NCBI RefSeq assembly: GCF_036924745.1
Contig: NZ_JAZHSD010000001.1
Location: 5,704,001-5,768,000, forward strand
Length of the DNA stretch: 64,000 nucleotides
Direction of reading: 5' to 3'
DNA from: Bradyrhizobium sp. AZCC 1693
GTDB taxonomy: Bacteria > Pseudomonadota > Alphaproteobacteria > Rhizobiales > Xanthobacteraceae
In this document: piece by piece, positions 28,254-37,403 of the stretch
How the letters are laid out: each line of letters begins with the position of its first letter
How positions within the stretch are numbered: position 1 is the stretch's first letter
The notes under the pieces: generated by a model
Told to the model about the DNA's origin: nothing
The model's database searches: none
Seen by the model: the letters and a program-made list of their open reading frames with translations, nothing else
Position numbers and translations under genes: made by a program

Positions 28254-29539
28254 GCGTCGACGTGACCAAGCTGCCGTCCGGACTGACTGTTGTCACCGAC
28301 ACCATGCCGCATCTGGAAACGGCCGCGCTCGGCGTCTGGGCCGGCGTTGGCGGCCGTGACGAGAAGCCGAACGAGCACGGCATCTCGCATCTTCTGGAAC
28401 ACATGGCCTTCAAGGGCACGACGCGGCGCTCCTCGCGCGAAATCGTCGAGGAAATCGAGGCGGTCGGCGGCGATCTCAACGCCGGCACCTCGACTGAAAC
28501 CACCGCCTACTATGCGCGGGTGATGAAGGCCGACGTGCCGCTGGCGCTCGACGTGCTCTCCGACATCCTGGCCAATCCGTCCTTCGTGCCGGATGAACTC
28601 GAGCGCGAGAAGAGCGTCATCGTGCAGGAAATCGGCGCGGCGCAGGATACCCCCGACGACGTCGTGTTCGAGCACCTCAACGAACTTTGCTTTCCGGACC
28701 AGCCGATGGGGCGCTCGCTGCTCGGCACCGCCAAGACGCTGAAGAAATTCGATCGCGACATGCTGCGCGGCTATCTCTCGACGCACTATCGCGGGCCCGA
28801 CATGGTGGTGGCGGCCGCCGGCGCGGTCGACCACAAGCGCGTGGTGGAGGAAGTGGCGCAAAGATTTGCCAGCTTCGACGCCACGCCCGCGCCGAAGCCG
28901 GTGCCGGCGATGTTCGGCAAGGGCGGCTCGCGCGTGGTGCACCGTGACCTCGAACAGGCGCATCTGACGCTGGCGCTTGAAGGCGTGCCGCAGACGGATC
29001 TATCGCTGTTCTCGCTGCAGGTCTTCACCAATACGCTCGGCGGCGGGATGTCGTCGCGGCTGTTCCAGGAAGTGCGCGAAAAGCGCGGCCTTTGCTACTC
29101 GATCTACACCTTCCACGCGCCCTATTCCGACACCGGCTTTTTCGGCCTCTACACCGGCACCGATCCCGGCGACGCGCCGGAGATGATGGAAGTGATCGTC
29201 GACGTCATCAATGATGCGGTGGAAACCCTTACCGAAGCCGAGATCGCCCGCGCCAAGGCGCAGATGAAGGCGGGGCTTCTGATGGCGCTGGAAAGCTGCT
29301 CGTCCCGGGCCGAACAGTTGGCGCGGCACGTGCTGGCCTATGGCCGGCCGCAGACGGTGGAAGAACTGGTGGCGCGGATCGACGCGGTCAGCGTCGAATC
29401 GACCCGCAACGCCGCGCATGCGCTTTTGTCCCGCAGCCGGCCGGCGGTTGTCGCGCTTGGCAGCGGCAGGGGGCTGGACACGGCGGTGTCTTTTGCGGAA
29501 GGATTGACGAGGTCGAAGGCGAAGACGCTCCTGCATTGA
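28250..29539 (+). CDS. M16 family zinc peptidase (mitochondrial processing peptidase-like)
   Basis: A 429-residue M16 metallopeptidase. The inverted zinc motif HLLEH is at residues 47-51, with the third ligand in VIVQEIGAAQD, and the C-terminal R/Y pair region is present (REKRGLCYSIYTF). Such enzymes degrade short peptides in the cytoplasm or periplasm; no signal peptide is seen. The thrC-M16 pair is a standard alphaproteobacterial gene order. It overlaps thrC by ATGA and is followed by a GNAT gene 22 bp later. Confidence 0.92.
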   Translation: MSVDVTKLPSGLTVVTDTMPHLETAALGVWAGVGGRDEKPNEHGISHLLEHMAFKGTTRRSSREIVEEIEAVGGDLNAGTSTETTAYYARVMKADVPLALDVLSDILANPSFVPDELEREKSVIVQEIGAAQDTPDDVVFEHLNELCFPDQPMGRSLLGTAKTLKKFDRDMLRGYLSTHYRGPDMVVAAAGAVDHKRVVEEVAQRFASFDATPAPKPVPAMFGKGGSRVVHRDLEQAHLTLALEGVPQTDLSLFSLQVFTNTLGGGMSSRLFQEVREKRGLCYSIYTFHAPYSDTGFFGLYTGTDPGDAPEMMEVIVDVINDAVETLTEAEIARAKAQMKAGLLMALESCSSRAEQLARHVLAYGRPQTVEELVARIDAVSVESTRNAAHALLSRSRPAVVALGSGRGLDTAVSFAEGLTRSKAKTLLH

Positions 29540-29561
29540 GGCAGGGCGGGGAGTAAAGGGC

Positions 29562-30149
29562 ATGGCCCTGTTTCGTTTGCCTACCAGCGGACCGGCCGCG
29601 CTCGTGCCGCGCGGCCACGGCCTCCTGCTGCGCGCCCCGCAAATGGCGGATTTCCTGCAATGGGCGCAATTGCGCGAACAAAGCCGGGCCTACCTGACGC
29701 CGTGGGAACCGATCTGGCCGTCGGACGATCTGACCCGCGCCGGCTTTCGCCGGAGGCTGCGCCGCTACGCCGAAGATATCGCCGCCGACCGCTCCTATCC
29801 GTTCATCATCTTCCGCGAGTCGGACGGCGCCATGATCGGCGGCATCACGCTGGCCAATGTCCGCCGCGGCATCGTGCAGGCCGGCACCATCGGCTATTGG
29901 GTCGGCGAGCCCTATGCCCATCGCGGCTACATGACGGCGGCGCTCCGGGTGCTGCTGCCGACGCTGTTCGGCGAACTCAATTTGCACCGCATCGAGGCCG
30001 CCTGCATTCCCTCCAATTCGCCCTCGATCCGGGTGCTGGAGAAATGCGGCTTCACCCGCGAGGGGCTGGCGCGGCGCTATCTGTGCATCAACGGGGTCTG
30101 GCAGGACCATCTGCTGTTCGGCCTGCTGCATGAGGATTTCCGCGGCTGA
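29562..30149 (+). CDS. RimJ-type GNAT N-acetyltransferase
   Basis: A 195-residue acetyltransferase of the RimJ/RimL class, which acetylates N-termini of ribosomal or other proteins using acetyl-CoA. The CoA loop is GYWVGEPYAHRGYMTAAL, and HRIEAACIPSNSPSIRVLEKCGF is the usual C-terminal signature. It continues the thrC-M16 operon. The real substrate is unknown. Confidence 0.9.
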   Translation: MALFRLPTSGPAALVPRGHGLLLRAPQMADFLQWAQLREQSRAYLTPWEPIWPSDDLTRAGFRRRLRRYAEDIAADRSYPFIIFRESDGAMIGGITLANVRRGIVQAGTIGYWVGEPYAHRGYMTAALRVLLPTLFGELNLHRIEAACIPSNSPSIRVLEKCGFTREGLARRYLCINGVWQDHLLFGLLHEDFRG

Positions 30150-30252
30150 ACCGTTGATTTCCAAGCCTTTTGGGTGCCTTGGGTTCGCCGCCATTGGGCT
30201 GCTATAACGCCGCCGGGAACAATGCGGGACGATGGGATTTCAGGGGCGTCGC

Positions 30253-30888
30253 ATGGGTAATAATCGTTTGGCCAAGGTGATGGCGGCAGCCGCGGTCGCG
30301 GGCGGGCTGGCCTGCCTGACGGCGGCGCCGGCGTCGGCGCAATCGCTCACCGATCGTTTCAAGAGCCTGTTCGGCGGCAAGTCGGACGAGGAGCCGGCCG
30401 CGAACGCACCGGCGGTGCCCCAGGACACCGGCGATCTGACCTGTCCGCCGGTAACCGTCAGGGCCGGCGCGTCCACTTACGCCGTGGCGGCGCCCGGCAA
30501 GCAGCCGGTCGGCAACGACCTGCGATTTCAGGCGACGATCTCCAAAATGGCCCGCGAATGCAGCGTCAATGGCGGCGTGATCACGGCGCGGATCGGCATC
30601 CAGGGCCGCGTCATTGCCGGCCCCGCCGGCGCCCCGTCGTCGGTCCAGGTCCCGATTCGCGTCGCGGTGGTGCAGGGCGGCGTGTCGGAGAAGACCATCG
30701 CCACCAAGGCCTACCAGACCACGGTCACCATGACGGAAGGCGGCAGCGAGCCGTTCACGCTGGTGGCCGAGGATCTCACCTATCCCGCGCCTCCCGGCGC
30801 CGTCGGCGACAGCTACATCTTCTATATCGGCTTCGACCCGCAGGCCCTGAAGCCCGAACGCCCGGCGCCGAAAAAGAAGAAGCAATAA
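30253..30888 (+). CDS. Secreted hypothetical protein
   Basis: A 211-residue exported protein with a signal peptide ending APASAQ, a Ser/Glu-rich linker, and a beta-rich domain with two cysteines (DLTCPPVTV and ARECSVNGG) probably disulfide-linked in the periplasm. The tail is very basic (APKKKKQ). I prefer the ATG at 30253 with AGGGG about 7 nt upstream over the ATG at 30232. Not recognised beyond rhizobial hypothetical. A strong bidirectional terminator follows. Confidence 0.7.
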   Translation: MGNNRLAKVMAAAAVAGGLACLTAAPASAQSLTDRFKSLFGGKSDEEPAANAPAVPQDTGDLTCPPVTVRAGASTYAVAAPGKQPVGNDLRFQATISKMARECSVNGGVITARIGIQGRVIAGPAGAPSSVQVPIRVAVVQGGVSEKTIATKAYQTTVTMTEGGSEPFTLVAEDLTYPAPPGAVGDSYIFYIGFDPQALKPERPAPKKKKQ

Positions 30889-30889
30889 A

Positions 30890-30920
30890 AAAGCCGGCGC
30901 GATCGTCTCGCGCCGGCTTT
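30890..30920. terminator. Bidirectional rho-independent terminator
   Basis: AAAGCCGGCGCGA (30890-30902) and TCGCGCCGGCTTT (30908-30920) form a perfect 13-bp stem with a 5-base loop between the secreted-protein gene and the convergent atpF. Flanking A and T runs allow termination in both directions. Confidence 0.85.
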
Positions 30921-30938
30921 ATTGTGTTTTGAAAGCGC

Positions 30939-31424
30939 TCAGTTCAGCTTGGCGCGAACTTCGGCAATGCCCTTGGCGAGCAGGTCGTCGGCGACCGGGC
31001 CCTTGACCGACCGTGACAGGATGGTCGAGGCGGCTTCGACCGCGGCGTTGGCGGCGGCGGCACGGACATCGGCCAGCGCCTGGGCTTCGGCAAGCGCGAT
31101 CTTGCCCTCGGCGGTCTTGGTGCGGCGGGCGACGAAGTCTTCCATCTTGGCCTTGGACTCGATCGCGATGCGCTCGGCTTCGGCCCTGGCGTTGGCGATG
31201 ATTTCCTCGGCCTCGCGCTCCGCGCTGGCGCGGCGGGTCTTGTATTCGCCGAGCAGCTTGGCGGCCTCCTCCTTGAGACGGCGGGCGTCGTCAAGTTCGG
31301 CCTTGATGCGCTCGGCGCGATGATCGAGCGCCGTCAGCACCGTGCGGTGGATGCCGAGATAGGCAAACAGCACCATCAGAATGACGAAGGCGATCGCTAC
31401 CCAGGTTTCCGGTTCGGCGAACAT
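30939..31424 (-). CDS. atpF: ATP synthase Fo subunit b
   Basis: A 161-residue peripheral-stalk subunit. One N-terminal membrane helix (about 8-25) is followed by a long charged coiled coil ([28 protein letters not shown]...) that links Fo to F1. It is the last gene of the atpI-B-E-F'-F operon, 4 bp after the b' gene. The F1 genes are not here, as in other alphaproteobacteria where the two operons are separated. Confidence 0.93.
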   Translation of the reverse strand: MFAEPETWVAIAFVILMVLFAYLGIHRTVLTALDHRAERIKAELDDARRLKEEAAKLLGEYKTRRASAEREAEEIIANARAEAERIAIESKAKMEDFVARRTKTAEGKIALAEAQALADVRAAAANAAVEAASTILSRSVKGPVADDLLAKGIAEVRAKLN

Positions 31425-31428
31425 CAGT

Positions 31429-31977
31429 CTATCCCTTCAACGAAGCGTCGACGGCGCTTTTCACCGTCTTGCTGTCGGGCAGTACGCCGGTGAGGCGCTG
31501 CACGATGGCGCCGGCTGCATCCGCGGCGATGCCGCGGACGTTGCTCATCGCGGTCTCGCGGGTCGCCGCGATCTGCTTCTCGGCGCCGGCAAGCCTGGTG
31601 GTCAGCTGGTCTTCCAGCTTTTTACGCTCGGCTTCCGCGGCCGCGTTCAGCTTCTCGCGGGTCTCGTTGCTGATGGCCTGCGCGCGGGAACGCGCCGAAG
31701 CGAGTTCCGTCTCGTACGCCTTCAGCGCGGCGTCGGACTCGTCCTTCAGCTTCTGCGCCTGCGCCAGATCGCCCTCGATCGCGTTCTGACGTGCATCGAT
31801 CACGCTTTCGACGCGCGGCAGCGCGATGCGCGACACGATCACATAGAGCGCGACGAACGCGATGACGAGCGATACCAGCTGCGAAGCAAACGTGCTCGAC
31901 TCGAACGGAGGAAATCCTCCGCCATGGCCGCCATCTGCTTCGGTGTGGGCGCCGGTACCATGACTTTTCTCAGCCAC
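31429..31977 (-). CDS. atpG: ATP synthase Fo subunit b'
   Basis: A 182-residue second b-type stalk subunit. It has a His/Gly-rich N-terminal extension ([19 protein letters not shown]), one membrane helix (about 32-52), and a coiled coil rich in Ala/Glu/Lys. Alphaproteobacteria use a b/b' heterodimer; the extension and the position straight after the c subunit identify this as b'. The symbol atpG follows rhizobial usage (atpF' elsewhere) and should not be confused with gamma. Confidence 0.9.
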   Translation of the reverse strand: MAEKSHGTGAHTEADGGHGGGFPPFESSTFASQLVSLVIAFVALYVIVSRIALPRVESVIDARQNAIEGDLAQAQKLKDESDAALKAYETELASARSRAQAISNETREKLNAAAEAERKKLEDQLTTRLAGAEKQIAATRETAMSNVRGIAADAAGAIVQRLTGVLPDSKTVKSAVDASLKG

Positions 31978-32037
31978 GGGGTTCTCCTCTTGCTGTCAGG
32001 CGCGCCGCCCGGACCGGGCGGCGCGATAGGGTGCAGC

Positions 32038-32268
32038 TCAGAGCGGAACGAACAGCAGCAGCAGCGCGATCAGCAGCGAGAAGATGCCCAGCGCTTCGGT
32101 CACGGCGAAGCCGAAGATCAGGTTGCCGAACTGGCCCTGAGCTGCGGAAGGATTGCGCACCGCTGCGGCGAGGTAGTTGCCGAAGATGATGCCCACGCCG
32201 ACGCCCGCGCCGCCCATGCCGATTGCTGCGATGCCCGCGCCGATAAGTTTAGCTGCTGCCGGTTCCAT
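32038..32268 (-). CDS. atpE: ATP synthase Fo subunit c
   Basis: A 76-residue proteolipid with two helices joined by the polar loop [10 protein letters not shown]. The proton-binding glutamate is in [10 protein letters not shown] of helix 2. The glycine-rich first helix ([21 protein letters not shown]) packs the rotor ring. Encoded 55 bp after atpB. Confidence 0.95.
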   Translation of the reverse strand: MEPAAAKLIGAGIAAIGMGGAGVGVGIIFGNYLAAAVRNPSAAQGQFGNLIFGFAVTEALGIFSLLIALLLLFVPL

Positions 32269-32323
32269 TTCTAGAGCTCCTTGGAGGGTAAGACAAAGTG
32301 TGGGTGGAAATTCCCCGGACCGC

Positions 32324-33079
32324 TTAGTGTCCCGGATGAATGGCGTCGTTGAGGTAGATGCAGGTGAGGATCGCGAACACGTAGGCCTGCAGGAATGCGA
32401 CCAGGAGTTCGAGCGCGGTCAGCGCGACGGTGAGCGCCAGCGGCAGCATGCCGCCGGCCCAGCCGAGCGCGCCGAGCGAGACGCCGAGCATGGCGACGAA
32501 GCCCGCGAACACCTTCAGCGCGATGTGACCGGCCAGCATGTTGGCGAACAGACGCACGCTGTGCGAGACCGGCCGCAGGAAGAACGACAGGATTTCAATG
32601 AACATGACCAGCGGCAGGATGTAGATCGGCACGCCGGAGGGCACGAAAATCTTGAAGAATTTGAAGCCGTTCTTGTAGAGCCCGTAGATCAGGACGGTGA
32701 AGAAGACCAGGAAGGCCAGCGCCGCGGTGACGATGATGTGGCTCGAAACCGTGAACGTGTAGGGGATGATGCCGATCAGGTTCGAGATGCAGATGAACAT
32801 GAACAGCGAGAAGATCAGCGGGAAGAACTTCATGCCTTCCGCGCCGGCGGTGGAGCGGATCGTTGAGGCGACGAACTCGTAGGAGATTTCCGCGATCGAC
32901 TGCAGCCGCCCGGGAACCAGCTGCCGTCCCGCCATGCCGCCGATCATCAATAGCGAGATCACCGCTACCGAGAGGAACATGTAGAGCGACGAGTTGGTGA
33001 AGGCGATCGTGTGCTTGCCGATATGGCCGATCGTGAAGAGGGGTTCGATATTGAACTGGTGGATCGGGTCGATTTTCAT
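32324..33079 (-). CDS. atpB: ATP synthase Fo subunit a
   Basis: A 251-residue polytopic stator subunit forming the proton half-channels. The essential arginine is in [14 protein letters not shown]. The first residues [15 protein letters not shown] are typical for alphaproteobacteria. Length is normal. It follows atpI by 69 bp. Confidence 0.95.
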   Translation of the reverse strand: MKIDPIHQFNIEPLFTIGHIGKHTIAFTNSSLYMFLSVAVISLLMIGGMAGRQLVPGRLQSIAEISYEFVASTIRSTAGAEGMKFFPLIFSLFMFICISNLIGIIPYTFTVSSHIIVTAALAFLVFFTVLIYGLYKNGFKFFKIFVPSGVPIYILPLVMFIEILSFFLRPVSHSVRLFANMLAGHIALKVFAGFVAMLGVSLGALGWAGGMLPLALTVALTALELLVAFLQAYVFAILTCIYLNDAIHPGH

Positions 33080-33148
33080 CCGCGCGGCTCTTTATCCACC
33101 GGCCTGGCCGGCAATCGAATTTCAAATGTCGTGACTTCCCGACGACGC

Positions 33149-33520
33149 TCAGCGCCTGCCTGGACCTGCGCCTGCAGTTCTCACCACGTTGACCACGCCG
33201 GCGACGAAGCCGAGCAGAAGAAACACGATGAAACCGAACGGCGACGTCGACAATAAACGGTCGAACCCCCAGCCAATCGCCGCTCCGACGACAACGCCCG
33301 CGACCAATTCCGAGGAAAGCCGGAAACCAAGCGCCATGGCAGAAGCTCTGGCAGCTCTGTCTCCGCTTTCAGTTCCGGGTTGATCAGTCCTGATTTTGCG
33401 GCTGTCACGAATTTCGGACAACCGGTGATCCAGACTTCCGAGCCTTGCGGAAAGCGCAGCTTCGTCGGAAGACGGCTGATCGCGATTTCCACTTACGTTG
33501 TCGTTTTTGTCTTCGGCCAT
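33149..33520 (-). CDS. atpI: ATP synthase protein I
   Basis: A 123-residue protein with a charged N-terminal half and two C-terminal helices (VAGVVVGAAIGWGFDRLL and GFIVFLLLGFVAGVVNVV), the AtpI/Atp1 pattern. AtpI helps assemble the c ring. I start at ATG 33520 (MAEDKNDN). An in-frame extension to 33592 would include the predicted promoter's transcript start region and is less likely. First gene of the Fo operon. Confidence 0.85.
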   Translation of the reverse strand: MAEDKNDNVSGNRDQPSSDEAALSARLGSLDHRLSEIRDSRKIRTDQPGTESGDRAARASAMALGFRLSSELVAGVVVGAAIGWGFDRLLSTSPFGFIVFLLLGFVAGVVNVVRTAGAGPGRR

Positions 33521-33587
33521 GCCCAAGACATTAAACGATGCCAACGGTAGATGGAAATTACGCCCGTCACCCTTGAAAGCCGCGCGG

Positions 33588-33616
33588 ACCATACTTACCG
33601 CGTCTATTCAAGTCAA
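33588..33616 (-). promoter_or_regulatory. Sigma-70-type promoter of the atpI operon (predicted)
   Basis: On the minus strand TTGACT (33616-33611) and TATGGT (33593-33588) are separated by 17 bp, about 70 bp before the atpI ATG. The spacing is ideal and the hexamers are close to consensus. The rest of the 33521-33795 gap holds no gene. Confidence 0.5.
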
Positions 33617-33795
33617 GATTAGGCCGTAACCAGCTATTTCATTGATTTTATTTGGTTTATTCAGTTGCTGCCTGCGACACTGTGGACCCGTGATCGCAGT
33701 GCAGCAGTATTGCCACACGGATCGATCTTGCGCACGTTTGAGCGCTCTGTTGGGATGTCCCGAGCGAAGCGAAAATCCCTCGTAGCGGAGCCCGC

Positions 33796-34419
33796 ATGCC
33801 GCGTCAGGTCGATTACTATTTCTCGCTCCAATCGCCCTGGGCCTATATCGGGCATCAGACGTTCCTGAATCTGGTAAGTACTTATGATCTCAAGGTAAAT
33901 CACAGGCCGGTGGTGCTGGTCGATCTGTTTTCAGAGACCGGCGGCTTGCCCCTGATGAAGCGCCATCCGGTACGTCAGCGCTACCGGATGGTCGAACTGC
34001 AGCGCTGGCGCGACAAGCGCGGGCTGAAATTTCATCTGCAGCCGGCGAACTGGCCGTTCAATGCACGCCTGGCCGATGGCGTCGTGCTCGCGGCGCTCGA
34101 GGCCAGCCACGATCCCGACCGCTATTTGCGCCGGGCCTTTGCCGCCGTCTGGGAAGATCAGCTCAATCTCGCCGATCCCGCAACGATCGCGAAACTCGCC
34201 GACGAATCGGGGCTGCCCGGCAAGCAATTGGTGGAGCGCTCCGGCGCGGAGGAAATCAGTGCGGCGTATGAACAGAACCGGCAGGACGCGCTGGCAGCCG
34301 ACGTGTTCGGCTCGCCGGTCTACGTGCTGGAGGGCGAAGTGTTCTGGGGCCAGGACCGCCTCGAATTGCTGGAAGATGCGTTGAAATCCGGCCGCGCGCC
34401 CTATAGCTCAAAGGTCTAG
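33796..34419 (+). CDS. DsbA-family protein, 2-hydroxychromene-2-carboxylate isomerase type
   Basis: A 207-residue thioredoxin-fold protein of the HCCA isomerase/kappa-GST group: VDYYFSLQSPWAYIGHQTF at the start replaces the CxxC of true DsbA with Ser/Pro, and VFGSPVYVLEGEVFWGQDRL at the end is the family signature. These enzymes use glutathione and isomerise aromatic breakdown intermediates such as in naphthalene pathways. No such pathway genes adjoin, so the substrate is open. Confidence 0.88.
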   Translation: MPRQVDYYFSLQSPWAYIGHQTFLNLVSTYDLKVNHRPVVLVDLFSETGGLPLMKRHPVRQRYRMVELQRWRDKRGLKFHLQPANWPFNARLADGVVLAALEASHDPDRYLRRAFAAVWEDQLNLADPATIAKLADESGLPGKQLVERSGAEEISAAYEQNRQDALAADVFGSPVYVLEGEVFWGQDRLELLEDALKSGRAPYSSKV

Positions 34420-34485
34420 AGGCATGCCTTGAAAGCGCCCCGGCGGTCGAGGAAACCGGAACTGTCCTGAGGCGGGAGCAAGCCC

Positions 34486-35025
34486 ATGAGCACAGCGAAA
34501 TCGTCCTCGAAATTCTTAAAGCGCATCGTGCTGGCCGTTTGTCTCGCAGGCACCGGTCAGGCGCTCGCGGGCGCGCTGCCTGAAACCGACAACGGCCGCT
34601 ATGCGCTGTCACCGACAGGAGATGGCGTGCTCCGGCTCGATACGAGAACCGGTGCGATTTCGACCTGCAACAATTCGGGCGCGGGCTGGGCCTGCTACGC
34701 CGTCCCCGACGAACGCGCGGCGATGGACGCGGAAATCGGCCGGCTGCAAGCGGACATTGGCCGGCTGCAGGCCGACAATGAAAGGCTCAAGGCGGACCTC
34801 GCCTCGCGCGAGCCCACGGTGCCCGGCAAGATCGAAGAGGTCCTGCCGAAATCGGACTCGCTGAAGAAAAGCGAGCCGAAAGTGGCCGACGGTGAGCGCA
34901 AGATCGAAATCCCGCTGCCGAGTGACCGCGACATGGACCGCATGATGTCGTTCCTCGAGCGGGCCTGGCGGCGCCTGATCGAGATGGCCAACCGGGTGCA
35001 GAGGGACCTCAACGGCAAGATTTGA
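34486..35025 (+). CDS. Secreted hypothetical protein with coiled coil
   Basis: A 179-residue protein with a signal peptide (IVLAVCLAGTGQALAG), a small domain with two cysteines (ISTCNNSGAGWACYA) probably bonded, and a heptad coiled coil with a seven-residue tandem (EIGRLQADIGRLQADNERLKADL). The tail holds an amphipathic helix (MMSFLERAWRRLIEMANRVQ). Function unknown. The start at 34486 has GGCGGGAG about 10 nt upstream. Similar proteins occur as hypotheticals in Bradyrhizobium. Confidence 0.7.
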   Translation: MSTAKSSSKFLKRIVLAVCLAGTGQALAGALPETDNGRYALSPTGDGVLRLDTRTGAISTCNNSGAGWACYAVPDERAAMDAEIGRLQADIGRLQADNERLKADLASREPTVPGKIEEVLPKSDSLKKSEPKVADGERKIEIPLPSDRDMDRMMSFLERAWRRLIEMANRVQRDLNGKI

Positions 35026-35044
35026 CGGGTGTGGCTTTTTCATT

Positions 35045-35166
35045 GTCGTCCCTGCGAACGCAGGGACCCATAACCACCGCTGTTGGTTGTTTGCAAAGAG
35101 TGTCAACTCCGATCGCCTGAAATCGAGAGGCCGCGGAGTATGGGTCCTTGCGTTCGCAGGGACGAC
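35045..35166. repeat. 122-bp inverted-repeat element with 28-bp ends
   Basis: The left end 35045-35072 and right end 35139-35166 are reverse complements with one mismatch over 28 bp. Each end is itself a copy of the gtcgtccctgcgaa repeat seen at 26645. The 66-bp centre holds no gene. The structure looks like a small non-autonomous palindromic element (MITE- or REP-like). Confidence 0.75.
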
Positions 35167-35183
35167 GTGTGGAGAGATTGATC

Positions 35184-35657
35184 GTGACATCGCCCAAATC
35201 TCATTCCCGCACCGCGCCCTCCGCCGTCGCCGCCAGCACCATCGTATCCTCGCTGCTGACCGTGCAGACCTCAGGCGCGGGCTTTACCGATCTCACCGCC
35301 GAGGTTGCCAAATTCGTGCGCGACGCCCGGGCGCGCGAAGGCGCGGTGACGCTGTTCATCCGTCACACCTCGGCGTCGCTGACGATCCAGGAAAATGCCG
35401 ATCCGGCCGTGCTCGTCGATTTGACAACGGCGCTGAACCGGCTCGCGCCCGAGAATGCCGGATGGCGCCACGATACCGAGGGGCCGGACGACATGCCGGC
35501 GCATATCAAGACCATGCTGACCGCGACCTCGCTGCACATCCCGGTGCTGCAGGGCGCGCTCGCGCTGGGCACGTGGCAGGCGATCTATCTGGTCGAGCAT
35601 CGCGCGCGGCCGCACCGGCGCGAGATCGTGCTGCAGTTCATCGGCGCCACAGATTGA
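35184..35657 (+). CDS. yjbQ: YjbQ family protein (secondary thiamine-phosphate synthase type)
   Basis: A 157-residue protein of the UPF0047/YjbQ family. The signature FIRHTSASLTIQENADPAVLVDL is present, with later HDTEGPDDMPAHIKTML and GTWQAIYLVEHR. Some members complement thiE mutants, hence the usual annotation; the true role is uncertain. I start at GTG 35184, with GGAGAG 7 nt upstream, because the upstream ATG at 35148 lies inside a repeat element. A strong stem follows. Confidence 0.85.
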   Translation: MTSPKSHSRTAPSAVAASTIVSSLLTVQTSGAGFTDLTAEVAKFVRDARAREGAVTLFIRHTSASLTIQENADPAVLVDLTTALNRLAPENAGWRHDTEGPDDMPAHIKTMLTATSLHIPVLQGALALGTWQAIYLVEHRARPHRREIVLQFIGATD

Positions 35658-35673
35658 GGCGCCTGCAAAAGCA

Positions 35674-35703
35674 AACCGGCCGCGGATCGCTCCGCAGCCG
35701 GTT
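35674..35703. terminator. Terminator stem between yjbQ and the convergent MFS gene
   Basis: AACCGGC (35674-35680) and GCCGGTT (35697-35703), extended inwards by GCGGA/TCCGC, form a long interrupted stem. TCGTCGTTTCTT follows on the plus strand and TTTGCTTTTGC on the minus strand. Confidence 0.65.
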
Positions 35704-35741
35704 CGTCGTTTCTTCGTCCGGCCGCCGCCGAACGAAACCGG

Positions 35742-37403
35742 TTACTTCGTGATGTCGACGTCCTTGGTTTCCGGCAGCAAGAAGAAGCCGACAACCGCGG
35801 TGATCGAAGCGAAGATGATCGGATACCACAGGCCCGCGTAGATATCGCCGGTCGAGGCCACGATCGCGAACGAGGTCGCCGGCAGCAATCCACCGAACCA
35901 GCCATTGCCGATGTGATAGGGCAGCGACATCGAGGTGTAGCGGATCCTGGTCGGGAACAGTTCGACCAGCATCGCGGCGATCGGCCCATACACCATGGTG
36001 ACGTAGACCACCAGGATGAACAGCAGTCCGATGATCGCCGCGATCTGCGGTTTGAAGATATCGAACGGATGCGACATCTTCACAATGCCGGCGTCACCGG
36101 CCTTCGGATAGCCGGCAGCCTGAACTGCTGCCAGCACCGCCGGGTTGGAGGTCTTGGCGTCGGCGTAGGCGATGTCCTTGCCGTTGACGACGACCTTCAC
36201 GCCGGAGCCTGCTGCGCCGTAGCTGGTCGAATACTTGACCGACGACTGCGACAGGAAGGCGCGTGCGGTATCGCAAGGTGCGGAGAAGACGCGGGTTCCC
36301 ACCGGATTGAACAGATCGCCGCAACCCTTGGGATCCGCCACCACCTCGACCTTGGTGGCTTCGATCGCCTTTTCCAGCGCCGGGTTGGCGTTGGTGGTGA
36401 TCATCCGGAAGATCGGGAAGAAGGTCAGCGCCGCGATCAGGCAGCCCGCCAGGATGATCGGCTTGCGGCCGATCTTGTCGGAGAGTGCGCCGAACACGAT
36501 GAAGAAGCCGGTGCCGAACAATAGCGACCAGGCGATCAGAAGGTTGGCGGTGTAACCGTCGACCTTGAGGATCGATTGCAGGAAAAACAGCGCGTAGAAC
36601 TGGCCGGTGTACCACACCACGCCCTGGCCCATCACGCCGCCGATCAGCGCCAGGATAACGAGCTTGGCGTTGCTCCAGTTGGCGAAGGCTTCGGTCAGCG
36701 GCGCCTTGGAGCCCTTGCCCTCGTCCTTCATCTTCTGGAACACCGGCGATTCGTTCAGCCGCAGCCGGATCCAGACGGAAACGCCGAGCAGCAGGACCGA
36801 AACCAGGAACGGAATGCGCCAGCCCCAGGCCGCAAAGTCAGGCTCGCCGAGTGCCGTACGGGTGAACAAAATCACCAGCAGCGACAGGAACAGGCCGAGC
36901 GTTGCAGTGGTCTGGATGAACGAGGTGTAGTAGCCGCGCTTGCCCATCGGGGCATGCTCCGCCACGTAGGTTGCAGCTCCGCCATATTCGCCGCCGAGCG
37001 CGAGGCCCTGCAGCAGGCGCAACGCGATCAGGATGATCGGCGCCGCGATACCGATGGTGGCGGCGTTGGGCAACAGGCCGACGATGAAGGTCGACAGGCC
37101 CATGATCAGGATGGTGACGAGGAAGGTGTATTTGCGGCCGACGATGTCGCCGACGCGTCCGAACACGATGGCGCCGAACGGACGGACCAGGAAGCCGGCG
37201 GCGAACGCCAGCAGCGCGAAGATGTCGCGGGTCGCCGGCGGATAGGCCGAGAAGAACTGTGCACCGATGATGCTGGCGAGCGACCCGTAAAGGTAGAAGT
37301 CGTACCATTCGAAGACGGTACCAAGCGAAGATGCAAGGATGACGAAGCGTTCGTCCTTCGTCATTCCTCCGGACTTGCCGGAGGTGGCAACCATTGTAGA
37401 CAT
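35742..37403 (-). CDS. MFS transporter, metabolite:H+ symporter (MHS) type
   Basis: A 553-residue major facilitator with 12 predicted helices. The MHS features are SLGTVFEWYDFYLYGSLASI near the start and GRVGDIVGRKYTFLV in loop 2-3. Relatives carry organic acids such as alpha-ketoglutarate, shikimate or proline. An insertion of about 110 residues between helices 8 and 9, with two cysteines (GCGDL and APCDT), makes it longer than the usual 430-450. It is the last gene of a minus-strand run with three small membrane proteins, but a 330-bp gap precedes it, so it probably has its own promoter. Confidence 0.88.
   Translation of the reverse strand: MSTMVATSGKSGGMTKDERFVILASSLGTVFEWYDFYLYGSLASIIGAQFFSAYPPATRDIFALLAFAAGFLVRPFGAIVFGRVGDIVGRKYTFLVTILIMGLSTFIVGLLPNAATIGIAAPIILIALRLLQGLALGGEYGGAATYVAEHAPMGKRGYYTSFIQTTATLGLFLSLLVILFTRTALGEPDFAAWGWRIPFLVSVLLLGVSVWIRLRLNESPVFQKMKDEGKGSKAPLTEAFANWSNAKLVILALIGGVMGQGVVWYTGQFYALFFLQSILKVDGYTANLLIAWSLLFGTGFFIVFGALSDKIGRKPIILAGCLIAALTFFPIFRMITTNANPALEKAIEATKVEVVADPKGCGDLFNPVGTRVFSAPCDTARAFLSQSSVKYSTSYGAAGSGVKVVVNGKDIAYADAKTSNPAVLAAVQAAGYPKAGDAGIVKMSHPFDIFKPQIAAIIGLLFILVVYVTMVYGPIAAMLVELFPTRIRYTSMSLPYHIGNGWFGGLLPATSFAIVASTGDIYAGLWYPIIFASITAVVGFFLLPETKDVDITK

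Noticed and set aside
27425..29539. 704-codon frame covering the M16 peptidase with a long N-terminal extension
   Set aside because: The extension is an out-of-frame reading of thrC; the peptidase starts at 28250 with the usual M16 N-terminus.
33608..33623. 16-bp match tcaagtcaagattagg shared with 46045-46060
   Set aside because: A single 16-bp match is within chance for 64 kb on two strands, and the two contexts (atp promoter and the 56-codon frame) share nothing else.
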